Assembly (NCBI GenBank): GCA_039029395.1
Contig: JBCCGG010000002.1
Location: 195,792-259,791 of the forward strand
Reading direction: 5' to 3'
DNA from: JBCCGG01 sp039029395
Lineage (GTDB): Bacteria; Pseudomonadota; Alphaproteobacteria; Kiloniellales; JAKSDN01
Length of the DNA: 64,000 bases
Shown here: in pieces, positions 17,323 through 26,656 of the stretch
Position numbering within the stretch: the stretch's first letter is position 1
How the letters are laid out: the number at the start of each line of letters is the position of its first letter
The notes under the pieces: model-generated
Seen by the model: only the letters and a program-made list of their open reading frames with translations
The model's database searches: none
What the model was told of the DNA's origin: nothing
Program-made: the position numbers and the translations under genes

Positions 17323-17422
17323 AAGTGGCGCGTTTCTGACCTCGATGTGGCTTGGTGGAACTGTCAATTTGGGCTCGAAGCCGACATTTGTTGCAATTCA
17401 AAGAATGACTGAAATTGGCTAT

Positions 17423-17750
17423 TCAGCGACATGGGAGCCGCACATCACCATGTCCGAAAACACCTCTAGAGCAGACCTCACCCGCCAACGGCCCCCACAC
17501 ATTCTCTCCAGCTCACCCCGTCCAGCGGCCAGCCCTTGGCCGACGAGTTCCCCAATGTCAAGCGGATCGCCGACGCCGTCATGGCACGGCCAAGCGTGCA
17601 GCGCGTCTATGAGCAGTGGAGCGCGGAGCGGTGAGCGAAGGGGGCTTCGGCAGTCAGGCCAAAGAAAAGTCGGGTTTCCAGGTTATCGTCAGCTTTACCC
17701 CTGACAGCGGCCCTGGATTGGTGGGCCTGCTCACGCTCGAGTCTGCCCCA
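17423..17750 (+). repeat. Dispersed GST-3'-end repeat, copy B
   Basis: Left module from 17423, GST remnant frame (GQPLADEFPNVKRIADAV ... YEQWSAER, stop at about 17634), then a shortened tail missing part of the middle of the post-stop module but keeping the end (ACGCTCGAGTCTG, shared with copy C). Confidence 0.75.
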
Positions 17751-17824
17751 GAGCCGAAATGCAGACGTATTCTTCCTAAAGTGATTATGTCAAACGATAG
17801 ATCAACCGCAGCAGTACAATGGCA

Positions 17825-19642
17825 TTAGACGGCCCGACCGGCGCCGACCAATCCCGCCACCCTCTTTATATGAGCGACCGAGGAGCGGCCTCCGGTGGTC
17901 TTGGTGAAGAGGTCAAGCCGCTCATCGCCATCGTCGCCAACCGGCGAAAGCGCCTGATCCCTATAGCTCCAAGCGGCGGGATTGCGAGAGATGACGATGG
18001 CTGCCGCCGACAGCGAGACGATCGATCCGGCCAGCTTGACGTGCTTGACGAGCGTCTCCAGGGCGAAGCGTGGCCAGAAGATCCAGGGCTTCTCGCGTGC
18101 CAGTCCGGGGCGGCGCTCGGAAGGATGCTTGAGGCGGAGTAGGCCACTCTGCAAGGGATGCAATTTTTCCAGGCGGACTGTGGTTGAGAACGACACCAGG
18201 ATCTTGACAAGGCTGCCCATCGGCACGCCGGTCGCCGCCGCCCGGCGCAGTAGCGTCTTCATGTGCTTGGGCGTGTAGTAGAGCGACCAGGCCTCGCGGT
18301 AGATGTCCTCCCACTCGCGCTTGCTCATCTTTGGGTGGGCGGTGCAGACATGCTCGACGTCGTAAATGTTGAGATCGGGGTCCATCTCAATACCCTTCTT
18401 CCACAGGACCTGATGGTCCTCCGAGCCGGGCAGGGGCGTCAGACAGAAAAACTCGATGACGTCGAGCGGCAACTCCTCCTGAATGATCGCGATATCGCGC
18501 CTGATCGTCTCCGGCGTATCCGACGGAAAGCCGAGGATGTACCCGGCCATCGTGATGATGCCCTGTGCCTTCCAGTCGAGCAGCATCGTGCGGTACTCGG
18601 TGATCTTATTCTGGCGCTTCTTCGCCGCGGCGAGATTGTCTGGATTAATGTTCTCCAATCCAATGAAGATGCGCGTCACGCCGGCCCGCTTCGCCTTCTC
18701 TACAAAGCCCGGAATCTTGTGACACAGCGTGTCGACTTGTATCATCAGGCCGAGCGGGATTCCGTCCTTTTCGCGCAACTGGATCAGGCGATCGAAGATC
18801 GACTCCTATTCTCTATTGCGCGCGAAGTTGTCGTCGGTGATGAAGAACTTATGGATGCCTTGCGCCCAATTGAGGCGCACCAGATGCTCGACGTCGTCAG
18901 CCGAGCGAAAGCGCGACTTGCGGCCTTGCACATTGATGATGGTGCAAAAGGAGCACTGATAGGGGCAGCCGCGCCCGGCATCGAAGCTCGTGCTGTAGCC
19001 GAGCGTGCGCTCGACATAGCGCTTGGGTAGGAACGGCACGGGGGTCCCTTCCATGCCGGGCAGGTCGTTCATGAAGTCGTAGACCGGCGCGAGCTGGCCC
19101 GCAGCGGCATCGCGCAACACTCTGTCGAGCCTGCCCTCGGCCTCGCCGGCGAACATGGCGACGCCCATGCGGCGACAGGCGTCGAGCTCTATGGCGCGCC
19201 CGTCCAGCATGGACAGGCACCCCGAAACGTGGAAACCACCCATGGCAACGGGAATTCCAGCCTCGCGGAAAGGCCGGGCGATATCGAGGGCACGCGGATA
19301 CTGGTTCGACTGAACGCCCACCAACGCGATCAAGCCGAAATTGCCGTGGCGCCGAAGACCGGCAAGAAGCGCGGGCACGTCGACGCGCGTGTTCGTCTCG
19401 TCGATCACCGCAATGTCGATGGCGACGCCCTGACCGAGCACCTGGCGCTCGGCGCAGTCTGCCGCGATGCCGTATACCGCGGCGAGTGAATTAGACGGAA
19501 TCATCGCCCGCCACCAGCGAATCACATATCCGTCGTCGTCGTAATGTGACGGCTTAATCAGGATGAGCTGAAAACGCCGATCCGCTGCCCCCCCAAAGTG
19601 TGTCAGGACCCCTCTCCCATATTGAGCAAACATACATAGCAC
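17825..19642 (-). pseudogene. B12-binding-domain radical SAM protein, interrupted by one in-frame TAG
   Basis: Two ORFs (18806-19642 and 17825-18778) lie in the same frame and are separated only by a TAG at 18806-18808. The first part has a cobalamin-binding-like start (LILIKPSHYDDDGYVIRWWR) and the radical SAM cluster motif RGCPYQCSFC. It ends FFITDDNFARNRE, then TAG, then ESIFDRLIQLREKDG, and the second part continues with the usual IQVDTLCHKIPGF and LTPLPGSEDH. From memory, relatives read N-K-D-W-E here, so TAG replaces a Trp (TGG to TAG). The first ~25 codons do not look native. Nonsense mutation, sequencing error or readthrough are all possible; the first is most likely. Confidence 0.75.
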
Positions 19643-19745
19643 GGCGATCAGGACATGACACCTAAATCGTCGTCATTTTTCACATTTTTGGTGAACTCGA
19701 CTAAGCGCGACCAGCAAAGCAAGCGTGGGTCCGCACAGGGCTCAT

Positions 19746-20150
19746 CATCGAATTGGGAACCGCACATCATCATATCTGGAAGCACCGCTAGAGCAGACCT
19801 CACCCGCCAACAGCCCCCGCGAATTTCCTCCGGCTCAGCCCGTTCCGCGGCCAGCCCTTGGCCGAGGAGTTCCCCAACGTCAAGCGGATCGCCGACGCCG
19901 TCATGGCACGGCCAAGCGTGCAGCGCGTCTACGAGCAGTGGATCGCGGCGCAGTGAGCGAAGGGGCGGTGACGGCTTATGCGGGTTTGCTGCGGGCAAAG
20001 GCCGGTTGTGCCGCACCTTCGGTCAGCAGGTTAGATCCAAAGGGTCCTTCGGCCGGCAGGCCCGCAATGGTCGGACCTCGCGGGTGTCGTCAGCTTTACC
20101 CCGATTGCGGCCCTAGATCTTGGGGCATTCCCACGCTCGAGTCTGACCCG
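19746..20150 (+). repeat. Dispersed GST-3'-end repeat, copy C
   Basis: Left module from about 19746, more diverged at its first bases (CATATCTGGAAGCACC). GST remnant frame RGQPLAEEFPNVKRIADAV ... YEQWIAAQ, stop at 19955, then the full post-stop module to GAGTCTGACCC. Copies A, B and C share a YEQW ending where the intact GST gene reads YERW, so they are more like each other than like copy P. Confidence 0.8.
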
Positions 20151-20295
20151 TAGCTGACCCCGGTTTGTCCTTCGCTTTCGGTGCAAGTGGCCGGTGCCCC
20201 TTCCTCTGGTTCCAACGCCAATCTCGTATTACTGTTCCATGCGGACTGCCGTGTTGTAGCCGAACGAGTTTGTATCAGATTGTCAGGACAGGCGA

Positions 20296-21621
20296 ATGCC
20301 ACCTGTAACAAGATATACGCAAAGCGGTGAGATCAGCATCGCCTATCAAGTATTGGGGGACGGCCCCCTCGACCTTCTAATCGTTCCAGGGTTCATTTCT
20401 CACCTGGAGCAGGGTTGGGAAGACCCCGCATTCAGCCGGTTTCTCAACCGCTTGGCGTCTTTCTCGCGGCTCATCCAATTTGACAAGCGGGGTACGGGTC
20501 TTTCGGATCGAATCGCCGGCATTCCGACCCTAGAGCAGCGGATGGACGATGTACGGGCGGTGATGGATGCCGTTGGCTCCGAACGCGCCGCATTGTTTGG
20601 GATTTCCGAAGGCGGCCCGATGAGTGCGTTGTTCGCCGCAACCTATCCGCAGCGCGTTTCATCGCTGATATTGTACGGCAGCATCGCAAGGGGGGCCTGG
20701 GCTCCGGACTATCCATGGGGGGCGAGGCCGGACGAAATCGATGAGTGGATCGAGGGTTTGCAAAAGGAATGGGGAGGTCCCTACGGTATCGACGTTTGGG
20801 CGCCGTCGGCAGCCCATGACGAGCAGTTTCGACAATGGTGGGCCAAGTATCTGCGCCTCGGCGCAAGCCCGAGTGCCGTTGTCAATGTCTTTCGCATGAA
20901 CGCCGCCATTGATGTCCGGGAAATTCTGCCCGCAATACATGTACCGACGCTCGTCTTGCACCGTGCAGGTGATCGGGCAATCGAAATTGAACAAGGGAGA
21001 TTTCTCGCGCAGCAGATTCCCGGTGCAGAATTGGCCGAGCTGAGTGGAGATGATCACCTGTGGTGGGTTGGGGATTCAGAATCGATCGTCAATAGGGTCC
21101 AGGAGTTCCTTACCGGAGAGCGCCAAGTTGTAGAGCCCGACCGCGTCCTGGCGACCTTGCTGTTTACCGATATCGTGGACTCGACGAAGCAGGTGACAGA
21201 GATGGGGGATAGTCGCTGGAGAGATACTCTGGCCCGTCACAACTCGGTCATGCAAACGGCAATCAAGCGGTTTAGGGGACGCGCCGTCAAAACCACTGGC
21301 GACGGTTTTCTGGCGACCTTTGATGGGCCAGCTCGTGCAATTCATTGTGCCCATGCCGCGAGCGAAGAAATGCAACAAATGGGCATAGAGATACGATCTG
21401 CATTGCATACCGGCGAAATCGAACTGATCGGTGAGGATGTTGGAGGAATCGCAGTTCATATAGCGGCGAGGATCCTCGCGGAGGCCAAAGCAGGAGAAAT
21501 TTGGACTTCGGGCACGGTCAAGGACCTTGTGATTGGGTCGAGCCTCAGGTTCAGCGAACGGGGAACCTATAGTCTCAAGGGGGTTTCGGGAGAATGGCCG
21601 TTGCACGCGGTGGAGTATTGA
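20296..21621 (+). CDS. Alpha/beta-hydrolase - class III adenylyl cyclase fusion
   Basis: 441 residues. Residues ~1-275 are an alpha/beta-hydrolase with nucleophile Ser104 in FGISEGGP, Asp226 (HRAGDRA) and His254 (GDDHLWW). Residues ~285-441 are a class III nucleotide cyclase domain: LLFTDIVDSTK (metal Asp292), VKTTGDGFLATF (Asp336, with the Lys typical of adenylyl cyclases), then GGIAVHIAARI. This fusion is known in several phyla; the hydrolase part is assumed to sense a small ligand and set cAMP output. Cytoplasmic, no membrane segment. GC is below that of the chromosome core. Confidence 0.9.
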   Translation: MPPVTRYTQSGEISIAYQVLGDGPLDLLIVPGFISHLEQGWEDPAFSRFLNRLASFSRLIQFDKRGTGLSDRIAGIPTLEQRMDDVRAVMDAVGSERAALFGISEGGPMSALFAATYPQRVSSLILYGSIARGAWAPDYPWGARPDEIDEWIEGLQKEWGGPYGIDVWAPSAAHDEQFRQWWAKYLRLGASPSAVVNVFRMNAAIDVREILPAIHVPTLVLHRAGDRAIEIEQGRFLAQQIPGAELAELSGDDHLWWVGDSESIVNRVQEFLTGERQVVEPDRVLATLLFTDIVDSTKQVTEMGDSRWRDTLARHNSVMQTAIKRFRGRAVKTTGDGFLATFDGPARAIHCAHAASEEMQQMGIEIRSALHTGEIELIGEDVGGIAVHIAARILAEAKAGEIWTSGTVKDLVIGSSLRFSERGTYSLKGVSGEWPLHAVEY

Positions 21622-21802
21622 CCTTGTGCATTGATCACCGAACTTTCATTGGGGGCCGCTTCTGATGCAAAAGGCGACTCTTGCGGCGGCATCTAAGCGC
21701 GAAGTGCGTGGTTGCCTTCAGGATCGGGATTGGACCACCGACCGGAGAACCCTAAACGACAGTTCCCATAACCTTTGAGTGAGACTCCATTAGCCCCCCC
21801 TG

Positions 21803-21952
21803 TCACCATTTCTCCAGTATCCTATCGTACTTACCGTTTTTCTTTAATTTCTCCAGCCCAGCATCGAAGTCGGCCAGTATAGCTTCAACACTTGGATTTG
21901 CCTTCGCCCCGGCGGCAATCAAATTCAAGAAGATCGCTTGTGGTAGCCACCG
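21803..21952 (-). pseudogene. 3' remnant of an amino-acid-type ABC substrate-binding protein
   Basis: The minus strand reads AIFLNLIAAGAKANPSVEAI then LADFDAGLEKLKKNGKYDRI and LEKW, stop. This is the C-terminal signature of family 3 periplasmic binding proteins (FNxGLxxLKxxGxYDxI). The frame is closed by a stop two codons upstream, at 21953-21955, and no start or N-terminal part exists, so only the last ~45 codons survive. The region 21622-21802 holds nothing I can name. Confidence 0.65.
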
Positions 21953-22660
21953 CTACATCGAATCAATCAGTATCTGTGTTACCACTTCGGGCCTATCGAT
22001 CATCGCATAATGACCGCAAGCCAGAGACAAAGCCTGCCACTCTGGCGACTCTTGTGCTCTTTCGAAGAATGGCTTGCCGATACCCGGGATCCAGCCGGTG
22101 GCGTAGACATAGAGGTGTCGGCGCACCTCTTTCCATTTGCCGTCTAAGCGAATTGGCTGCTCAAAGGTCTTGAAGGGATGGTCGACGCACAGCCGATCCA
22201 CCCAAGCTTCGTCCTGAGCATTGACGGCAAAAACCTTGGCCGGCGCCGGTGTGACCCGATAGCCTAAACCGTCGGTTCTGGCATTCTCCCGGTGACTAGA
22301 CGCAGCTTCCGCGGGCAGGAGATCCAGAACGCTCCGTCCATCGGCTGGCACCAAGGCATCGAGATAAAGGAGCGACCGAATCTGTTCGGTCACTTTGTCG
22401 GCTACGCCAGTGATGACCATCCCGCCGTAGCTGTGACCGCACAAGACGATGTCGGACAGCTCTTCGCACTGAATGACTCCAAGAACGTCCTGAATATGGG
22501 TATCCAGGTCGACCTCACGATCCAAAAGATGTGACCGTTCTCCAAGACCTGTCAGTGTGGGTGTGAACACGTCATGACCAGATTGGCGCAGGCGCGATGC
22601 GACTCGCTTCCAGCACCAACCCCCTTGCCAAGCCCCGTGAACCAAAACGAACGTTGCCAT
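21953..22660 (-). CDS. Alpha/beta-fold hydrolase (esterase / MES-like)
   Basis: 235 residues. It begins MATFVLVHGAWQGGWCWKRV, the oxyanion-hole start of the plant methylesterase/hydroxynitrile-lyase-like branch. The nucleophile elbow is CGHSYGGMV (~residues 79-87); the acid is probably in the VNAQDEAWVDRL region and the catalytic His in LACGHYAMIDRP. The protein is soluble and of complete length. The substrate is unknown; small esters are typical. Its 3' end touches the substrate-binding-protein remnant, suggesting a recombination junction. Confidence 0.85.
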   Translation of the reverse strand: MATFVLVHGAWQGGWCWKRVASRLRQSGHDVFTPTLTGLGERSHLLDREVDLDTHIQDVLGVIQCEELSDIVLCGHSYGGMVITGVADKVTEQIRSLLYLDALVPADGRSVLDLLPAEAASSHRENARTDGLGYRVTPAPAKVFAVNAQDEAWVDRLCVDHPFKTFEQPIRLDGKWKEVRRHLYVYATGWIPGIGKPFFERAQESPEWQALSLACGHYAMIDRPEVVTQILIDSM

Positions 22661-22960
22661 AGAAAACCTTCATCCCCGATCCAGATTGCATCAACAGCCC
22701 AACTTTCCGCCGGGCCAAAGATCGGCTGCCACACCACGACGGTGCTGCCGACAATCAACCTGAGACCGCTGAGACAATCCCTCAAATTGGCTGCAAACGC
22801 TAGCATGAGCCGCCATTGCAGGCGAGCGGATCAGGGCCGTGGCACTGTTGGGCTTCACGGTCCCACGGTAGATGAACGAGGATCATCCATAGGGTGACGA
22901 ATCAGGATTTGTACGGTCGAGCGGCTTGGTGTTCCATGGCTCGCGAAGAGGAACGACGCC
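22661..22960. other. Intergenic stretch without recognisable gene
   Basis: Only short unconvincing frames on both strands. It marks the change from the lower-GC accessory island to the high-GC chromosome. Confidence 0.4.
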
Positions 22961-24163
22961 ATGGCCCCATCGGACCCCAAGTATCGGATCGAATCCCTGG
23001 ACGCGGTCGACGGCCAGCTCTGCATCGACTGGTCGGACGGCCACAGCAGCCGCTTTCATCCCATTTGGCTGCGTCACCAATGCGCCTGCCCGGCCTGCGG
23101 CAGCCCGCTCACCGCCGTGCGCGGCCTGCGCCTGCACCACATCCCGAGCGACATCGCCTTTCGCGTCGTGGCTCACGACGGGGGGACGGTCGATCTCGTC
23201 TGGACCAACGACGGTCACCCCTCGCGCTACAGCGCCACCTGGCTGCGAGATCACTGCTACTCCTATGGGGAACGGCAACGGCGCCGCCACAGGCCAATTC
23301 TGTGGGACCGCAGAATCCACAATGACCCGCCCACCGCGGACATGCCCGCGTGCGAAGCCTCGGCGGCGCAGCGCCTGGCCCTGCTCGAGCGGGTGCGCGA
23401 CTACGGCTTCTGCCGGGTCGGAAACGCGGGCACCGAGGCGGCGGAGACCGAGCGCCTGATCAACCTTGTGGGCCCACAGCGCCGCTCCCACTACGGCACC
23501 TACAAGCTCTCCAAGAAGGCCGCCGTCGACAATGTCGGCGACATCACCGATCCCTTGGACCCCCACGTCGACGAGACCTATCGCCTATCGACCATCGGCA
23601 TCACAGTGTTTCAGGTTCTACGGCCGAGCGCCGAGGGCGGGCACTCGACCCTGGTCGACGGCTTCGAGGCGGTGCGCCGCCTGAAGGCGGCCCATCGCGC
23701 CGACTTCGAGCTGCTCACCCGGGTGCCGATCACCGGAAGCCGGCGAGATCAAGCCCACAACAGCGCCGGCCAGGTCAAATGGTACGCCGCGACCATGCCG
23801 GCGATCCGCCTGGATTTCGACGGCGAGGTCTCGGGCCTGCGCTGCAACGAGCGCCAGATCATGCCACTGGACCTGCCGGAACGGCTGATAGAGCCCTGCT
23901 ACCGGGCGCTGAAGCATCTCTTCGAGATCCTCTACGATCCCGACCTGCGGGTGACCTTCGAGCTGGCCGCCGGCGAGGGATTGATCTTCGACAATCAACG
24001 GGTCCTGCACGGCCGCACCGGCTTTTCGGCGGAAGAACCGGCGCGCTCCGTCCTGACCAGTTCCGTGGACATGGAAGAGTTCCATTCCTCTTTGCGGCTC
24101 TTGACCGAACAGCTGCGCGGCCACGTGCCGCCCTTGCGCCTGGCGCAGGGCATGGTGGCGTGA
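22961..24163 (+). CDS. Gamma-butyrobetaine hydroxylase-like Fe(II)/2-oxoglutarate dioxygenase
   Basis: 400 residues, ATG after AGAGGAA. The N-terminal domain carries Cys41, Cys43 and Cys46 (HQCACPACG), matching the zinc site of gamma-butyrobetaine dioxygenase. The C-terminal TauD-like domain has the HxD iron pair at His202/Asp204 (DPHVDETYR), a late His in RVLHGRTGF and the FDNQRVLHGR block. The reaction in the named enzyme is gamma-butyrobetaine + O2 + 2-oxoglutarate to L-carnitine; trimethyllysine-type substrates are possible for relatives. It fits with the betaine/amine catabolic cluster further on, though 11 kb away. Confidence 0.8.
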   Translation: MAPSDPKYRIESLDAVDGQLCIDWSDGHSSRFHPIWLRHQCACPACGSPLTAVRGLRLHHIPSDIAFRVVAHDGGTVDLVWTNDGHPSRYSATWLRDHCYSYGERQRRRHRPILWDRRIHNDPPTADMPACEASAAQRLALLERVRDYGFCRVGNAGTEAAETERLINLVGPQRRSHYGTYKLSKKAAVDNVGDITDPLDPHVDETYRLSTIGITVFQVLRPSAEGGHSTLVDGFEAVRRLKAAHRADFELLTRVPITGSRRDQAHNSAGQVKWYAATMPAIRLDFDGEVSGLRCNERQIMPLDLPERLIEPCYRALKHLFEILYDPDLRVTFELAAGEGLIFDNQRVLHGRTGFSAEEPARSVLTSSVDMEEFHSSLRLLTEQLRGHVPPLRLAQGMVA

Positions 24164-24199
24164 GCCACTGGCCTCAGTTCATCCATCTACCGTTGCGCC

Positions 24200-24922
24200 T
24201 CATGGACTGGCGCCTCCGCGCAACCGCGATGTGCCTTCGACCAGCTTCCTGGAAATTTCTTGCACAATGCTCGACTCGAGTGCCTCTGCGATATCGCCGC
24301 TCCGGCCGACGAAACGCTTGAGATTGCCCGACTCGATTGAGAACAAGCGAGACCTCTCGGTCAAGGTCACGGTGCCGAGCGACGGCTCGCCGGTGAGGCA
24401 CACGATCTCACCTACAAAGGACTTCGGGCCCAGATGGGTGAGGAATTGGTCGTTGCGCGTGACCTCCGCCTCCCCCTTGGAGAGATAGTAGAGGTGACTG
24501 ACCGGCTTGCCCTGCTCGGTCAAGACCGTTCCGGCGGGGGCGTTGCGCCATTCGCCCAGATCCATCAGCTTGCGGGAAAGGTAGCTTGGCAGATGAATTT
24601 GCTTTGCCGCCAACAGCTCTTCTTCCTCCTTGCTGAAGCGGGCACGCTGGGTCGCAAAGTAAAGACGGGTCAAGCTGGTCACGCTGATCGCGATCCACAT
24701 GGCTTGGATGATCGCCGACGCCAGGTGAAACTGATCGAACAGGCTGACCATGACCAGGCTGGCGGCGAGTCCGTTGAGCGCCGGGTAAAGAGTTCCTCGA
24801 CCGATGATAAGCCCGAACTGCAGCGCAGCGTAGGCCACGATGTAGAGCACGACGCCCACAACGCCGATCGCGTCGTAGACCGTGACGTTCTGAAAAAACG
24901 CGTCCGCAACACCTTCATACAT
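24200..24922 (-). CDS. Membrane protein with cyclic-nucleotide-binding-type domain
   Basis: 240 residues from the ATG at 24922 (GAGGAG nine bases upstream). Residues ~15-100 contain three hydrophobic helices (AIGVVGVVLYIVAYAALQFGL and two more). Residues ~130-240 form a CRP-like beta-roll (AGTVLTEQGKPVSHLYYLSK, SFVGEIVCLTGEPSLGTVTL). In a true cAMP site the phosphate cassette reads like FGEIALLTG-x-x-R-(S/A)AT; here the Arg position is Ser/Leu (PSLGTV), so nucleotide binding may be weakened or lost. The acidic KEEEELLAAK linker joins both parts. Role unknown; membrane-linked sensing is an inference. Confidence 0.75.
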   Translation of the reverse strand: MYEGVADAFFQNVTVYDAIGVVGVVLYIVAYAALQFGLIIGRGTLYPALNGLAASLVMVSLFDQFHLASAIIQAMWIAISVTSLTRLYFATQRARFSKEEEELLAAKQIHLPSYLSRKLMDLGEWRNAPAGTVLTEQGKPVSHLYYLSKGEAEVTRNDQFLTHLGPKSFVGEIVCLTGEPSLGTVTLTERSRLFSIESGNLKRFVGRSGDIAEALESSIVQEISRKLVEGTSRLRGGASP

Positions 24923-25186
24923 GATCGAAGTCTCCTCGGCCGCCCGATCAACAGCGATACCCGCCAAGGATGAAGCATAGTGATACTCCTGTCATAAATC
25001 GCGGCTTACTTCCCACAGCCATTTCACCGAAAAGACCCGACCACTCCTGGTCCGAGCGGACACCTGCTGCAATCCATCCATGTCTGGCCCGCGATACGCA
25101 AAACGCAAACCCGCGACAGCCGGGTCCCGCTCGAGCCTGTCGTTCTTCCTCAGCCTCGTCATGAAGGAGGTGCGCAAGGAGCAAAT

Positions 25187-25738
25187 CTAGTCTTTCGCCG
25201 GAATTGGGCAGGCCGCGTCGGTGCAGGTTTGATCACTCTCTTTTGTCACCGCGTCCCCCATCTCCTTGGGGGCGCCGTGGGCCAGCAAGGTCCCGATCTC
25301 CGCGCCGACCTGGAGATCGTGGACCCGCCCGAAATGCTTGGCGCGCAAGTAGCCGTTTTGGTCGACGATCACTAGGGAGGGCGTGCCGCGCAGTCCGTAG
25401 GCGGCCATGGTCTTGGGGACGCCGCCCGGGCCGGCTTCGTCGACGGCGACCGGGAAGCCAATGCGGTACTCGTGCAAGAAAGCCTCCAGTGACACCGGCG
25501 TCATCGCCGCGTGATGCTCGAAGACCGTGTGCAGGCCGAGCATCGCGACCTTGTCGGCGGGAAAGAGGGTGGCGATGGCCTGGGCCTGGGGCAGGCCGTG
25601 GGACACGCACCCGGGGCACAGCATCTGAAAGGCTTCGATCACCACCACCTTGCCCCGCAAGTCCTGCAGGGCGATGGGAGTTTCGGCGTTGAACCACTGG
25701 GAGACCATGAGCTCCGGCGCGGCCTGTAGCTGTTGCAT
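25187..25738 (-). CDS. Redoxin / thioredoxin-fold protein with CPGC motif
   Basis: 183 residues. The segment GKVVVIEAFQMLCPGCVSHGLPQAQ places a CxxC at Cys41/Cys44 at the start of a helix, as in AhpC/TlpA-type thioredoxin-fold proteins. RGTPSLVIVDQNG supplies the cis-Pro loop. There is no signal peptide, so it is cytoplasmic. The C-terminus has two more Cys (DQTCTDAACPIP). Likely a thiol reductase or peroxiredoxin-like enzyme. It precedes nothing on its strand but follows the secreted protein at 25805 by 66 bp and may share its transcript. Confidence 0.8.
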   Translation of the reverse strand: MQQLQAAPELMVSQWFNAETPIALQDLRGKVVVIEAFQMLCPGCVSHGLPQAQAIATLFPADKVAMLGLHTVFEHHAAMTPVSLEAFLHEYRIGFPVAVDEAGPGGVPKTMAAYGLRGTPSLVIVDQNGYLRAKHFGRVHDLQVGAEIGTLLAHGAPKEMGDAVTKESDQTCTDAACPIPAKD

Positions 25739-25804
25739 TGAGCGTTCTCCATTCTTCGGTTCGGCAGGGCGACAAAACGCCTCACCGAACCCGCGGATGG
25801 AACC

Positions 25805-26563
25805 CTAGTTTACCTTACCCGGCAGGCTGAGGTCGCCGGAAGCCACGTCGAACACGTCGGTCACGCACAGCAAGGGGGCGTGCACGTCGCCATTCACCCG
25901 AAGCGCCGAGGTAACGCCGTCGTAGGCGGCGCCGGCGACCGCGTCCGGGTCGGCGAAGCCCACGTTGATCGTTATCTCGGGGCCGTCGAACAGAGGCGTA
26001 AAGCCGGGGCTGTCGAGGAAGAGCGGCAAGCCCGGCCAGGTCGCCGGCATGGCAGGGGTCTCGCCCTCGGGAATGTCCCGAACCGCCAAGGTCCCCTCGC
26101 CGCAGGCCTCGGTCGGCGTCAGCACGACCCAATGGCTGTGCCACAGGGCGCCGTCGTTTCCGGGATCACCGTCGCCGTCCTCGTCGTAAAGCGGCGTATC
26201 GTCGAAATCCGGATGGCTGGTGGCAGCCAGGGCCAGAATGCCGGTCTTGCCCTCGAAGCCCACGGTCGAGGGATCGAGCGACGTGGGCCAGACATAGGAC
26301 AGCACCGGCGCGCCGCCCAGTTCGCCGGCCGGCGTCGGCGTTTCGGCGCCGGCAGTCCCGTTCGTGGTCATGCGGAAGGTTAAGGTGCGCCCGTTGCGGT
26401 GAATGTGGGCCGCCAGGATATCGAAGGCGGCCACTTTCGTGCCGTCGGGCGCCGATTTGACCGCGTCCGCCCGCTCGACGGCGTGGGCGTGCTGGTCGCC
26501 GCCGGCCCAAGCGGTGCCGGCCGTCAGAAGCAACGTGGCGATTGCCATAAGGGGGGATCTCAT
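25805..26563 (-). CDS. Secreted hypothetical protein
   Basis: 252 residues from the ATG at 26563, six bases after GGAG; an upstream in-frame ATG at 26575 lacks a site. Signal peptide MAIATLLLTAGTAWAGG, then HAHAVERAD. The mature part is acidic and beta-rich with a Ca-site-like DEDGDGDPGNDG and a LWHSHWVVLTP segment, and three Cys. No family recognised. Divergent from a MarR regulator with repeats in the shared promoter, so probably its target together with the downstream redoxin. Confidence 0.6.
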   Translation of the reverse strand: MRSPLMAIATLLLTAGTAWAGGDQHAHAVERADAVKSAPDGTKVAAFDILAAHIHRNGRTLTFRMTTNGTAGAETPTPAGELGGAPVLSYVWPTSLDPSTVGFEGKTGILALAATSHPDFDDTPLYDEDGDGDPGNDGALWHSHWVVLTPTEACGEGTLAVRDIPEGETPAMPATWPGLPLFLDSPGFTPLFDGPEITINVGFADPDAVAGAAYDGVTSALRVNGDVHAPLLCVTDVFDVASGDLSLPGKVN

Positions 26564-26585
26564 TGGGGTCTCCATTCTTTCTTAG

Positions 26586-26646
26586 TAGCGACTCGCTATT
26601 ACATAACATGAAAAAGAGGCATTGCAATAATAATTTCGACTCGCTA
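26586..26646. promoter_or_regulatory. MarR operator candidates in the divergent promoter
   Basis: A perfect dyad TAGCGACTCGCTA lies at 26586-26598; its right part CGACTCGCTA recurs at 26637-26646, ten bases before the MarR start. Between them is the palindrome ATTGCAAT (26621-26628). Two copies flanking the AT-rich core promoter fit MarR repression of both directions. Confidence 0.6.
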
Positions 26647-26656
26647 CTTTCTTTTC

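Noticed and set aside
18806..18808. TAG as a pyrrolysine codon
   Set aside because: A Trp codon one base away (TGG) explains it, and no Pyl genes are visible here; kept only as a test in the findings.
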